Origin: Camellia lanceoleosa
Lineage: Eukaryota > Streptophyta > Magnoliopsida > Ericales > Theaceae
DNA length: 64,000 nt
Assembly: GCA_025200525.1 (NCBI GenBank)
Contig: CM045762.1
Coordinates: forward strand, 192,660,629 to 192,724,628
Direction: 5' to 3'
Within the stretch, counting starts at the first letter, position 1, and every line of letters starts with the position of its first letter. This document shows positions 34,938-46,383 of the stretch, piece after piece. A program made the translations under genes and the position numbers. The notes under the pieces were generated by a model, which saw nothing but the letters and a program-made list of their open reading frames with translations, did not search any database and was not told the origin of the DNA.

Positions 34938-36107
34938 TTGGATGTTCTAGCCACCTTTAATTTACTCCTTTGGCGGCTGTGGCTACACCAGGTGATAGTT
35001 GTCTCTTCCACTTTACATCAGATGTTAAAGTACCCCCACGGGAAGGGGGTAGCAATTGTTTTTGGGAACTCTTCCATACATTCGACACCGGAGGTTTCTA
35101 CACTAGTTTTGGAAATCGAACACGGCATGGAGGATGTCTTTTTGTTGGGATTCACCTTGGCTGAGGCTCGGGTAGTACGGGATATGCTGGCAGTAAGTGA
35201 GGGACTGTATGTCAGTGCACAATCTGTCTACCTCATGAGCAAGCTTCAACACATACCCGGAATGGGATTGGAACGGAGTGGTTGGAAGGGCATCGCTGCA
35301 TTGGCCAAAGTGCCATACAACCCTTATAACTTTGGTTTAGGTTACATGCCTACCAAAGAGGATTGGGCAAGGAAAGGAAGGGAAATGGTTGGAAGAGCCA
35401 AGGCTAAGCAAGCCGAGAAGCACTACGAGTTGGTGCACCGACCTATCCAAGGAACCCTGAATGGATGCTTTGTCCGGGAGGGGGAAGATTTCCTGTTTTG
35501 TGGCTTTCCGGAGCCATGGTTGAATTTAGAGAAGCGACGTTTGCTCGGCTATAAGATCTTTCTTGACCTACAATTGTTAAGGGATGAAGTTGTGAAAGAG
35601 CAGACTGACCCACCAGTTGAGGCTGAGCAGTGCAAAGAGGATGAGTCCAAGAGCATAGAACTCAAGATAGGAGCAGCGTTGGCTTGTCTCCTTTCAGATC
35701 CTCAGATCACACCAGAGTGCTTAGGGGATGACTTCTCTGTTTCCATGATTGAGGATCAAATAGCTGTGGGCCCCTCTTCTGGCATTCTGGACGCGTCCAT
35801 TGCACCCTCCCTCGTTTGGCAGTATGAGGAGGGCTTTTTGTCAAGCAGTTCTGGGTCAGGTAGTGAACCAGAATCTGATTCCACAGAGTCTGTGGAGTCG
35901 GAATTAGATTCTAGTTCTTCTGAGTCAGGGTCCGATATTTTTGGGGTTGATAACTCGGATGCTGTTGTCTTGTCTAGGTCATCTTTTTCATTTTCTTTTG
36001 AGTCGGTTGTAATCGAAGAATCAGACGAACTGGAAGTTATTAATGAGAATGGTACTGCTGCTGCTTCTGAGTACTTTTTTGTGCCTTTAGTTTATTGCAT
36101 TAATTAG
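34938..36107 (+). pseudogene. T2 post-protease region with G-patch-like motif
   Basis: The longest open stretch of T2 (389 codons) continues the protease domain (VLATFNLLLWRLWLHQV), then has IPGMGLERSGWKGIAAL, which resembles the G-patch-like motif of Tat polyproteins, then an acidic Ser-rich stretch (SGSGSEPESDSTESVESEL), and stops at TAG 36105. The frame is the same as that of the reverse transcriptase downstream. Confidence 0.7.
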
Positions 36108-37200
36108 GACTTTCAAAACTTTAATGAAAACGACGAGGAAGAAATTCCTCCGGTTTTGAAACGTTTGATTGATCAAGAGTAGAAGAGGTTTGTAAAACCT
36201 TTGGTTGATTAAATCACCTCAATTAATGTTTGTACTAAGAAGGATCCGCGGTTGGTCCAGATCGGGTCCACGTTGTCTTCGGAGGAACATGAGCACTTAG
36301 TCACTCTCTTAAAAGATTTCAAAGATGTTTTCGTGTGGTCCTACGAAGACATGCCTGGAATCGATCCTGAGATTGTATAGCACCGGATCCCTCTTGACCC
36401 AGAGGCCCGGCCTGTTAAGCAGAAGCTTCGAAGGATCCACCCGGATTAGGCTCTGAAAATCAAAGAAGAGGTCACTAAGCAGATTGATGTAGGGTTCGTA
36501 TTAGTATCTAAGTACCCTACTTGGTTGGCCAACATAGTTCCGGTGCCGAAGAAAGATGGCAAAATTTGGGTATGTGTGGACTTTAGAGATCTGAACAAAG
36601 CTAGCCCGAAGGACGACTTTTCTCTGCCGCATATCGATATATTAGTGGACTTCACCACTAGGCATGCGTTGCTCTCGTTTATGGATGGGTTTTCAGGTTA
36701 TAACCAGATTCTGATGGCACTCAAAGACAGGGAGAAAACTACCTTCACTACCCCGTGGGGAACCTACTGCTATAGGGTGATGCCGTTCGGTTTGAAGAAT
36801 GCTGGGGCTACTTATCAGCGGGCAGTAACCATGATCTTACACGATATGATCCACAGAGAGGTCGAGGTGTATGTGGATGACCTGATTGTCAAGTCCAAGG
36901 AAAGAGAGGGCTAGTACACTGCCTTGAAGAAATTCTTCCAACAGATCAGGGAGTATCGATTATGACTGAATCCTCAGAAATGTACTTTTGGTGTCACGAC
37001 ACGGAAAATGCTGGGGTTTGTGATTACACAAAGGGGCATCGAGGTCGATCCTTCCAAAATCAAGGCCATCTAAGAAATGCCACCACCAAGGACTGAAAAG
37101 GAGGTGTGAGGCTTTTTGGGTAAAGTGCAATTCATAAGATGGTTTATTGCAAAATTAACCGTGACTTGTGAACCACTCTTTGGTCTCCTGAAGAAAGGAA
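36108..37200 (+). pseudogene. T2 reverse transcriptase, six stop codons
   Basis: One reading frame runs through with motifs PVPKKDGKIWVCVDFRDLN, FMDGFSGYNQILM, VMPFGLKNAGATYQRA and YVDDLIVKS (catalytic YVDD at 36870-36881). It would copy element RNA to DNA. Stops at 36378, 36447, 36912, 36963, 37071 and 37107 can all be explained as C-to-T changes in CAG, CAA or CGA codons. A frameshift follows before 37216. Confidence 0.9.
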
Positions 37201-37215
37201 AGAAATTCCAATGAG

Positions 37216-37674
37216 GTGACCGATGTCATTTTTCTAGAGAGAAGATCAAGTAATATCTACAGAACCCTACTTGTGTTGTCACCGCCGGAGCCGAGGAAAC
37301 CGTTGATTCTGTATCTATCAGTAACCGACACGATAATGGACTGCATGCTTGCGCAGGAATCTAAGGATAAAGTGGAGAAGGCTATCTACTACTTGAGCAA
37401 GAAAATGCTAGAATACGAGACCCGCTACACTCCATTAGAGAAGGCTTGTTTGGCCTTGGTATGGGCTACCAAGAAGTTGAGGCACTACCTGTTAGCTCAC
37501 TTCGTAACACTGGTTTCGAGATTAGATCCCATTTAATATCTCTTTGAGAAACCAATGCTTACGGGTCGGCTAACCCGTTGGTTGCTTCTTATCTCCAAAT
37601 TTGATTTGAAGTACATGATGTGCAAGTCTGTGAAAAGGAGAGCGGTAACGGAGTTCCCAACAGATCACCCAGTA
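37216..37674 (+). pseudogene. T2 RNase H (first)
   Basis: Motifs KAIYYLSKKMLEYETRYTPLE and ACLALVWATKKLRHYLLAH are typical of gypsy RNase H; the usual first Asp segment reads LYLSVTDTIM, so the catalytic D is altered or shifted. A TAA lies at 37534. Confidence 0.8.
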
Positions 37675-38220
37675 AAGGGAGATGAAGCAGTAGAGTATCT
37701 ATTCCTGGATGAGGCCATTTTGTGGCTTGAGGAAGAGGTCTGGACTGTGCACTTTGACGGAGCGTCTAACCAGTATGAGTATGGGATAGGGGTGTTGCTG
37801 ATAGTGCCCAACAATTTCCACATACCTTTAGCTTTCAAACTCCGGTTCAAAGTATCAAACAATGAGGTAGAGTATGAGGCATGTATCGCTGGCTTGGAAG
37901 CCATTCTGGAACTAGGGGTAAAAAGGTTGGACGTCATTGGGGACTCGAACCTAGTTGTGTCTTAAACGAAAAGAGACTGGAAGGTTAAAGAAGAAAGGAT
38001 GAAAATCTATCACCAAACCCTGGACGTTCTAATTCCCAGGTTTGAGAAGTTAACCTTCACCCATCTGTTGAGATAGAGCAACATGTTCGCAAATGTTTTA
38101 TCAACTTTATCTTCTATAATAGACATCCCTTTGGGAGTCTGGATGTGTCCAATCATCATTGAACAGAGGTAGGTGCCGGCCTACGAGCTGATTGCTATCA
38201 TAGATAAAGTGCAAGATTAG
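37675..38220 (+). pseudogene. T2 second, archaeal-type RNase H
   Basis: WTVHFDGASNQYEYGIGVLL, NNEVEYEACIAGLEA and IGDSNLVVS give the acidic residues of an archaeal-type RNase H. Having this after the normal RNase H is a marker of the Tat lineage. Stops at 37963 and 38218 are again consistent with CAA to TAA and CAG to TAG. Confidence 0.85.
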
Positions 38221-39471
38221 AACCCCTGGTATCATGACATCTGGAACTTCTTGGAAAAGAAGGCTTATCTACCAGGAGCAAATGCCAAAGATAAGAGGGC
38301 GATACGAAGAATGGTTGCTCACTTCATCATCTGTGGGGGTAAATTGTACAAACGGGGCCATCTTGGGATGCATAAACTATGCGTTGATGCTGAAGAATCT
38401 AAGCGCCTAATGGAGGCCATCCACGGAGGAGAGTGCAGAGCGCACATGAGCCGGGTGATGCTAGCCCGAAAGATTCTCAAACAGGGTTACTATTGGTCAA
38501 CCATGGAGGAGGATTGCATTGGTTTTGTTTGGCGATGCCACAAATACCAGATCCATGCAAATCGCATGAACATTTCGCCGTCAAAGCTATATAACATGAC
38601 TTCGCCATGGCCATTTTCAGTTTAGGGGATTGACAATATTGGGGCAGTCACTCCAAAGGGGTCGAACGAGTATGAGTATATCCTGGTGGCGATAGACTAC
38701 TTTACAAAGTGGGTTGAGGCCCAATCCTACGCAGTACTGAAAGCGTCACATGTAGCTAAGTTCATCAGGAACAACATTATCTATCGCTATGGAGTCCAGA
38801 GTGAGATTATTTCGGACAATGGTTCCTACTTCAAGGAGGAGGCGATCGACGTGTTGGAGAACTATGACGTGGCTTTTCATAAGTCATTCACATATCGGCT
38901 ATAAACCAACGGAGCTGTTGAGGTTGCCAACAAGAACATCAAGCATATTCTGCAAAAGATGGTGGAAACCTACAGGGACTCGCCAGATAAGCTGCCATTT
39001 GCTCTCTGGGGCTACAGAACATCAATTCAAACTTCTACTGGGGCAACTCCATATTCCTTGGTTTATGAGATAGAGGTTGTTCTGTCGATCAAAGTTGAGG
39101 TTTCGTCATTGCGGGTTATGGCCAAGTGCCAGATAGCTGAGGCAGATTGGCAGCAGAGCAGGTTCGAAGAACTTATGCTGTTCGACAAGAGAAGGCTGAA
39201 AGCACTATATCACGTCCAACATTATCAACACAGAATTGCTAGGGCTTCCAACAAGAAAGTTAAGTCCAGGAATTTGAAAGAAGGGAATTTGGTGCTCTAA
39301 GACAACCGAGCTCCCATCCACGACCCTAGGGGCAAGTTTAAACCTAATTGGACTGGTCCTTACATCATCAAATCTATCTGGTTGGGTGGAGCTTTCGTTC
39401 TTATGGACCTAGATGGCCTTGAGTTCTCCCAACCAATCAACATGGACAAGTTGAAGAAATACTATCCCTGA
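38221..39471 (+). pseudogene. T2 integrase, several stops
   Basis: The zinc-binding part is IHGGECRAHMS followed by a DCIGFVWRCHKYQ segment; the catalytic core has AIDYFTKWVEA, IISDNGSYF and GAVEVANKNI (D, D, E). The C-terminal KPNWTGPYIIKSI is the usual GPY motif. Stops at 38623, 38902 and 39298 interrupt it, and the frame ends at TGA 39469. It runs in the same frame from 37216. Confidence 0.87.
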
Positions 39472-40118
39472 GTGGCTTGTTAGGCCAAAAACCTGAAAGG
39501 GCGACCTAGGTAAAAGTTAGAGCATGAAAATTTTGAAATAAGAAAAACTGAGCTTGCAAGGTTGAAAACCCAGAAAGGGCGGCCTTGGCAAAAGTTAGAG
39601 TGCAAAAGGAGAGTGTTAAAACCCGAGTGGACCTGAACTGAACTACGTAAGGCTTGACTCCCATTTTCAAGATACGTAGGCAACTTCATTCTGAAGTCCA
39701 ACCATAAACACTTCCAAATCAATTGTGTCCATGAGATTGTCTTGGTCATCTTTGTCTTTTCCACATCCAAGAGTTCGGTTGTGATCTCCAGTACAGTGCT
39801 ATTTAGACAAGGGGCAACTTTCCAGTTATGAGATCTAGGATTGTGCATCTTAAGGATAGATTTTGAGCATGTCCAGTTGTGATCCATATCGAAAATGGTT
39901 TTGAAAAGTTTTAATAAAAGTTGATTTTGTTCAAATTAATCTTTTTACAAATTAGACCATTTTTGGACCATACGAAAAATTTTCAGTACCCACAACCTTC
40001 AATTTCATTGATTTCAACATAGAGTTCTCCGACTCTTGATACAAATTGAAGTTGCTTTTTATTACATTCAAAAAGAAAACTTGAAAGTACAAATTAAAAC
40101 AATAAACTCGGGGCATAG
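39472..40118 (+). other. T2 post-pol spacer
   Basis: Non-coding. It repeats an AACC(C/T)(A/G)GAAAGGGCG(A/G)CC motif (39490 and 39569). From 39889 it matches T1 14495 onward. Confidence 0.65.
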
Positions 40119-41403
40119 TCAGGTATTCATGCGCCCCCTCCCAGAGCTTGTAGAAGTTTCTGATGCCAAAGTAGGCCCTGTTTGTGCCTTATCTTCAAGC
40201 CAGGCTATGTATTCGCCAGAGAGGGCACAACTGAAAGTGGGAGCAGGGGCCAGAAGTTCTCTGGTTCTCCATGCTATGGCATACCGAGCTAGTTGTGAGA
40301 CTCGGATCGAAAATGAAGCTAGATACTCTATCCTCTCTTTTGGGCAAATCTGATCATGCCCAAACTGACGCTTTAACTGAAATGGGAAGTAGAAGACACG
40401 GTGTGTTAAGCCAACCAACTGAATGCCAGGCTACCGGGACATGATGTAACTCATCTCACGCAGATCAAACCAGGGGCAGTGCCAAACAATGTCAACAGCA
40501 GACATGTTGCACATCCGGTGGCACCACCACCCTCGTTTGGGAAGTCAACTAGCTGTGGGTGGAAAAAATAGCCACGCGCTGAATATGCAGGGCAAGAATC
40601 AACTACTTTTAACCTATCCATTAGCCATACCTGGGGAGGGATGAAAAATAAGAGAGACTAATGAATATAGAGGTGTATGTGGAGGGAAAAGAAAGAAAGG
40701 GTTTTGAGAGAAAAACAGAGCCTGTGGGCCGAGTGATGTGAGAAACACATGTAAGAAGGGTGGGAAACATTACCTGCAATAGTAGCGGACTTCCTGCAAA
40801 CTTGGTTGTCTCCCGGCGGTGGAAAGCATCCAAGCCCATCAAAGTCTTGGCTAGTGTAAAGCCAATGCAGCTCTTGCCCTTTTTCAAGCCTTGGGCAACT
40901 TCAATCAAACGAATGCTAGACCCTCCGAAGCTAGGGGCAAGCAGAAAATGGGCTAACATAAACAAGCAGAGGGCATGTTGCCGAAAACTTTGCCAAAAGT
41001 GGTCACCGCGGTCACCTACGTTAGAAAATTAATGAATTAAGCTGGGGATGTCCAACTCCCCATTGTGAACCAGGGACCGGGCATCATGTAAAGCGAGCCC
41101 GCACATCCTTCCCAAAGCCTGGATGTGGCCAAAATGAGACTAAGGTAAGATTTCCTCGTCACGCCAGGACTCTGTCAAAGCTTGAAATTCTTCGATTGTG
41201 GGGCACAACTCTTGTCCGCCAAAGCTAAAAACGTGTGTAATTGGATTTCAACATCTAGCCGCGAAATGGAGGAATGGAAAACACAGTGAAGTACGGCTTA
41301 GTGGGAATAGTGCATTTAGCCTGAAACCCCAAAAATTCAACTTGTTCAAGCCATCCAAAGTCGCAATCCAATTGGAGAGTTTTTTGGCGAAGAATGGTTC
41401 CAT
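40119..41403 (-). pseudogene. Antisense DUF7745-like gene of T2 (two exons, broken)
   Basis: Exon 1 is 41403-40774 (630 nt, the same as T1) and exon 2 40630-40119, with a 143-nt intron with GT and AG ends (GCAG|GTAATG, CCCCAG|GTATGG). The protein opens MEPFFAKKLSNWIATLDGL and keeps FSFGGQELCP, LMGLDAFHRRETTKFAGSP, YFPFQLKRQFGHDQICP and a Ser/Gly-rich end TSSGRGRMNT. Stops occur after FAARC and elsewhere in exon 1, and exon 2 has about one base missing. The T1 copy ends with the same SSGRGRGNT, so this terminus is ancestral. Function unknown. Confidence 0.7.
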
Positions 41404-41448
41404 TTGGGGCAAAAATGGGGCTGAAATGAAGAAACCACGAAGCTGGAA

Positions 41449-41457
41449 CTTTTATAG
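41449..41457 (-). promoter_or_regulatory. TATA box of the T2 DUF7745-like gene
   Basis: CTATAAAAG on the antisense strand, 46-54 bp upstream of the ATG, flanked by conserved GCCTTATC and GTTCCAGCTTC blocks shared with T1. Confidence 0.65.
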
Positions 41458-41502
41458 AAGATAAGGCAGTGAGTGGAGGGCAAGTGTCAACATTTCGGAG
41501 GT

Positions 41503-41546
41503 GCTTCTCATCGATGGTCGGCAGTGGCTCATTGATGGCCGGCCGG
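41503..41546 (-). promoter_or_regulatory. GC-rich promoter block, T2 gene 1 (split by S2)
   Basis: CATCGATGGTCGGCAGTGG and ATTGATGGCCGGCC; it resumes beyond S2 at 45273-45330. It closely matches the block upstream of the T2 PMD gene (60126-60165). Confidence 0.6.
41542..41546 (+). repeat. S2 target-site duplication, left (GCCGG)
   Basis: Identical to 45273-45277. Confidence 0.9.
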
Positions 41547-44500
41547 TGTAACAAGCCCGCGAGGGACCTCGCTACAGTTCGGACTCCCTTTTGTGTCACG
41601 GTTCTAAATCTGAACCAAAGAGTCCAAATCCGGCAAATCGTTTTGAAGAAAAAACAGATTTTGAAAAAGTAGTGCCAAACATGGACTGCTTTGCCAGATT
41701 ACAGAGTTGCCACCTAAATATTTTAAAATGGGAAATTTAGGAAACCCTGACTCAGTGCCGAAGGCCACATGTCCGTCATCACCAAAGTGGTCTTGGCTCG
41801 GGAGCTTGGGTACGATCGGGGAAGGTCAGCTATGAGCACCCCCTTTCGCCCGGTCTGAAGACCGGCCTTTACTAACCGTGATATCCGATTTTGAAAACAT
41901 TACATGCTCTTATTCCAATTATTAGCCTAGAATTACTATGTGATGCGCACAACACAAAAGTATAGACTAGATTGCCTAAATTGGAAATAAAGATTGCATA
42001 TCCGTTTTGTTCTCGAAAAAAACGTGTTAGATTTTGCTACTCGCAAGTAGGCTAAAATACGGATTTCAATGAGTTGTTCCAACTTAGGCAATCCAACCTT
42101 CACCCACAGGCATTCAAACAGTAATATCACATAAGCATTTAGCCGCATGGTAAGCATACTGTCATGGCAGCATTCACACGCATATGGTATGCTAAAGCGT
42201 AAAATACTTACATCGTACTCCATGCCAAAAACCATAGACTAGTTAGCAAACATGCATGACCTAGTTCATGTTAAGTGGCTAATGCAACACAGGCATGGAT
42301 GCAATCTAGCGTAGGCTCGGCTACCCTAAGCATGGCACGTGAAATGCAGCAACTACCACATATTCAATTTGGAATTGAAAATTGCAATGCAGTTTGCATG
42401 ATGTGTCGAGCCCGATGCATGTAAACAAATGCATGAATGCACGCATGCATTGCATAAGGTATGCTAAAATAAGCGTGCCCTAATCTACCAACGTAAGTGG
42501 GTAAATAAAAGGGAGAAAGAAATGGGGGTTGGAGGACATACACCCACTCACACACACTTATTACAAATTTGCCCTCGCTCGGAGGGACCGAATAAATATA
42601 CAAAACTGAATAACTAATTAACTATGCAAGCTAATTAATTATTACAAATCAACTAAATTAATTAAATAGAATAATTAATCTAATTAAACAGTAAATCACC
42701 TCGGGATGAGGGCCAATGCAAACAAGGCCGGACTAGCTCGAATTGCACCGTCATGCATGATTTGCCTCGCTTCTCCTCGCTTCCTCCTCGTAAAATTGCC
42801 AAAGTCCTGTGAGTGCCTCTCGCAGCATGGGGAGTACCACCGGCCGTAGAGCACCACCGCCGAGGAAGGAGGCCACCGCACTAGATGAAGCTATCGGCTG
42901 CCAATTGATCACGGTCGGCACTAAATAGTGCCGCCGCACTTAACACTGCAGAACTCGCAACTCACAAAGTGAGAGGACAACAACATGCATGGCAATGTGA
43001 TTCAAGGTATTTATGCACTATACACACCCCTTATCATGTTATTGACTCAAAAGGGCATGTGCCTCGATTCCCGGACCACCAATCGCGCATTTCCATGCAT
43101 GATGGCCCAAGGAACAAAGTGTGCAACTTTGATTTCAAATGCATGCAAACCAAACAAATCAAAGTCCCAATTCCTATCACCAAGTCAAGGGACAAGGAAT
43201 GCGTGTTGATGCAATGCAACCTAGTCATGTTATCTAGCATACAACATGGACTATGCAATATACCTATGCAAGCATACAAGACAAGCATGCAAACCAATGA
43301 AAAGATGGTCTTATACATGACTTAGGCAACTCAAATAGGCCTAAAATCAGTGGCCAAAGTGCCTATAAATGGAGACTAAACACACACACACACATGCAAG
43401 TGTTATGATCCAAACCTTAAGCATGAACATGGCAACTCTCAAGCACACTTAAAGAGACCAAACATAGACAATGAGCACGCATTGTAAAGCTCTGAAAATC
43501 ATGCAAAGCATGGTGCCAAACCAAGTCGAAGATAGACCAAACAAAGCATGCAAATGGTCCAAGCATTAAGGCAAGTCAAAGAGGCTTTGAACCAAACTTA
43601 TGCAAGGCGATTATGGCATGCACTAAACAACTAAAAACAGGTTTTTAGTATGTCAAAACAAAGCCAAAAGGCTACTTAGATGGCATCTAAGAGGCTTGAA
43701 ATTAAAGGCATGCAAAATGGCCAAAACATGGGGGCATTCAAGACATGCTTTCAAAGCATTAAAGAGGCAACTAAGGTGAGTATACAAGCACACCAAAAGG
43801 TCTGAAATAGCATGCTAGGTGGTTCCAAACCATCAAAAATGAAGCAAGCATGGCATGCTACACATTCATGCTCTTGAGGCCAACAAGCCAAATGTAAAGA
43901 GGCTACAATATACATGCTAAGATTGACCAAAACGACTATGGACAGAGCTAAAACATGTCAAAATAAGCATACAAGCTTCATGGATCGATGCCTAAAACAT
44001 GCTCAAACTAGGGCATACAACCTAGGCATGTTAAGGGACCAAAGAGGCATTACAAAGCAACCATGCAAAACATGCAAGGAGTAATAAAACCAACTTGAAA
44101 CAGAGTTTAATCATGGCATAATAGGCATGAAAAACAGCCAAAACATGCTCAACACACAACCAAACATGGTGCTCCTTTGGAGGCTAAAACTTGCCCTTTT
44201 CAAGGACATCAAGGAGAGGGGGTGGCCCTCTCCTTTTGGAGACTTTATGGCACCATCTCCACCATTGAAATCCCTTAAGATTTCAGTGGTAGAGAGGCCC
44301 AAGCACCAAAGTCTCGGAGCTCTCACAAAATGGCCTAAAATGGGGCCTTTTCAAGGCCTAAGGGTGGTCAAACCTACCCAAACCACCAAGCACTCTTAAT
44401 AAACAATGAAGAGGCTTAAAAAATAGAACTTTTATGCGTTAAAGACTAAGCACAAAAACTGTTTTAAACTAGGCAAAAATGGAATGCAAAAATGGGGTAA

Positions 44501-45272
44501 ATAAAGCAAGTTTCTTACCCTTGATGATCTTCTTCACAAATGTTGAAGTTGTTGGTTCCTTGAGCTCCAAACCAGTCAAGAACACTAAGACCAAGCCCTT
44601 AGCACCTCAGTTCCAAGAGGAAGGTGAAACACTAGGTGTTGGTGAGCAATAGTAAGTCACAAACACCTAGTGCACAAAACAAGAAAGAAAGAGAGAGATA
44701 GGATAGATACACAAAACCTAACCCTAAACCAGAGCTTCTCCCTCTCCTAAAATGTCTAACCCTCTAAAAATTCTCACCCCTTGAGCCAAGAGAAGAGCCT
44801 TCTCTTGTATAGGCACCAAAACTTACAAGTTAAGGCATCAAAGGGGTCATCCCTCCATACACGTGTATGGAGGGGAAACAAGCACCAGAAAGCTGTCTGA
44901 AAATATCTCCAAAAACAGCTGTAAAGTGGTCGGCAGGGCAAAATGATAATTTTGCCCAAAAGAGTGCCGACTGGCACAAAATAGTGCCGACCGGCACAAT
45001 ATAGTGCCGGTGGCAACACCAACCAGCCGGTGGCCTCTAGCCACAGCCGGTGGTGTGTGGGGATGCCTCACAAAGCATTCCCTGCCCCTCCAAGGCAAAA
45101 CACAAGTGTTTGGTGCAAAACCAAGCACAAAACAGTCAAGTTCGGAGGTCCTGAGGCAGGGCGCGTAGCCGAGAACTCCGAGAACTCCAAACAAACACAA
45201 ACATGGATGATCACCGAGTGTTCAAGCGGTGACGTCCAAGTCTTGAGGATGGTCAAAAATGGGGTGTCTACA
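41547..45272 (-). mobile_element. S2: solo LTR of the Tat family, antisense
   Basis: On the antisense strand it starts TGTAGACACCCCATTTTTGA (right end) and ends GGCTTGTTACA (left end), 3726 bp, flanked by GCCGG. It aligns with the T1 and T2 LTRs, for example the segment at 41600-41760. Short GGCACTATTTTGTGCC-type inverted words and GCCGGTGG repeats cluster at 44925-45060, just upstream of its TATA-like site (44814-44822). No gene. Confidence 0.92.
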
Positions 45273-45277
45273 GCCGG
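45273..45277 (+). repeat. S2 target-site duplication, right (GCCGG)
   Basis: Identical to 41542-41546. Confidence 0.9.
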
Positions 45278-45861
45278 GGCTCAGCAATGGTCGACATAGG
45301 CAAATTGATGGCTGACAGAAGGAAATGATGGCCAGCAGCCTCCCTTCATGCTCAATGATCTCCTGTGTGAAGATTTGGTTGCTTTCACAGTTGTATTCTG
45401 TTATCGGTACCTTTTGGGATCTCTTTTTGGTTCTTTTCGGGCTTGAGTATGTTTGTTTATGTTGTAATCATCTGGTTTTGTTTGTCAAGTTGTATGTATG
45501 TTGTTTATCGAGTTGTTGCAATTTGCTTATCGAGTTGTATTTACGTTGTTTGTCGCGTTGTTTTGTCCTTTGAGTTGTTAGTTGGTTCATTACCTGATTA
45601 AGACAACGCAATTTGAATGTGCAGTTTTCAAACAAAGATCAATCTTACTTTCATGTTGTGCGATGTTATGTGATGCTTAGAATGTAAAATGCAACACTTT
45701 TTAAACAAAAACTGAATTTTCATTCCAATCATGGTTTCTTTTTGCAAAAGAGTACAAGTTTTCAAAAGAAAAAGAAAAACTGCCTAAGGCTGTAGAAAGT
45801 GCTAACACTACTAGCAAAAAGGAAAACAAAGCAAAACGCATCTAAATCAGTGCCGACTATC
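45278..45861. other. T2 intergenic spacer between the antisense genes
   Basis: Continuation of the promoter block (to 45330), then CTTATCGAGTTGT-type repeats (45490-45570) homologous to T1 16336-16500. No gene. Confidence 0.65.
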
Positions 45862-46287
45862 TCAAGCTCGAGAGGCCCTCTTCGTCCTCTTCCTCGGTAG
45901 AGCAGACTCTGGAGCACTGTCACCACCGACACCGCTGTCTGAATCTGAATCAGAGTCTGAACCGGAGCCCTCCTCAGAGTTTGAACCGGAGCCCTTCTCT
46001 GACTCTCCAGCCTCACTACTAGCAAAACCCAAGCTGGCATCGTCATTTCCCTCCTCAGAGGACTCTGACTGTGCACTCGCTACCTCACCCTCCTCCTCGC
46101 TCGTCTCATCATCATCATCGCCCAGAATGGGCTCTGAAGGACCACTCTCGCCACGGGTGTCCCTAACTCTGCCTTGGCTGCTTGTCGGAGCCTAACTCCC
46201 TCCCCTCTCTGCTGATGGGGGAGGTGCTGAAGGTCCTACCGCTGCTCTCGCTAGGGCATCCGATGGAGCTAGCATCTCAAAAGGAAT
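45862..46287 (-). pseudogene. T2 PMD gene, last exon
   Basis: After a TTTACAG acceptor the antisense frame runs 426 nt to TGA (45864-45862). It encodes an acidic Ser-rich tail (SEEGSGSDSDSDSDSGVGG) ending in basic PRKRTKRASRA, matching the T1 last exon (DDGVGG ... KRMKRASRS). One TAG interrupts it near 46201. The basic end could be a nuclear localisation signal; this is inference. The tail is about 40 codons longer than in T1. Confidence 0.7.
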
Positions 46288-46378
46288 CTGTAAAGGGCAG
46301 TTTGTTAAGATGTATTAGCTGAGGTGTATATTAGATGCAAAAGATAATGTGCCATAAGCAGTAACTGATTGCAATGTA

Positions 46379-46383
46379 TGTAT
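46379..46383 (+). repeat. K1 target-site duplication, left (TGTAT)
   Basis: Identical to 55185-55189. Confidence 0.92.

Noticed and set aside
34938..36107. A 389-codon host gene in sense
   Set aside because: It begins inside a decayed retroviral-type protease, carries the Tat G-patch-like motif and stays in frame with the reverse transcriptase downstream.
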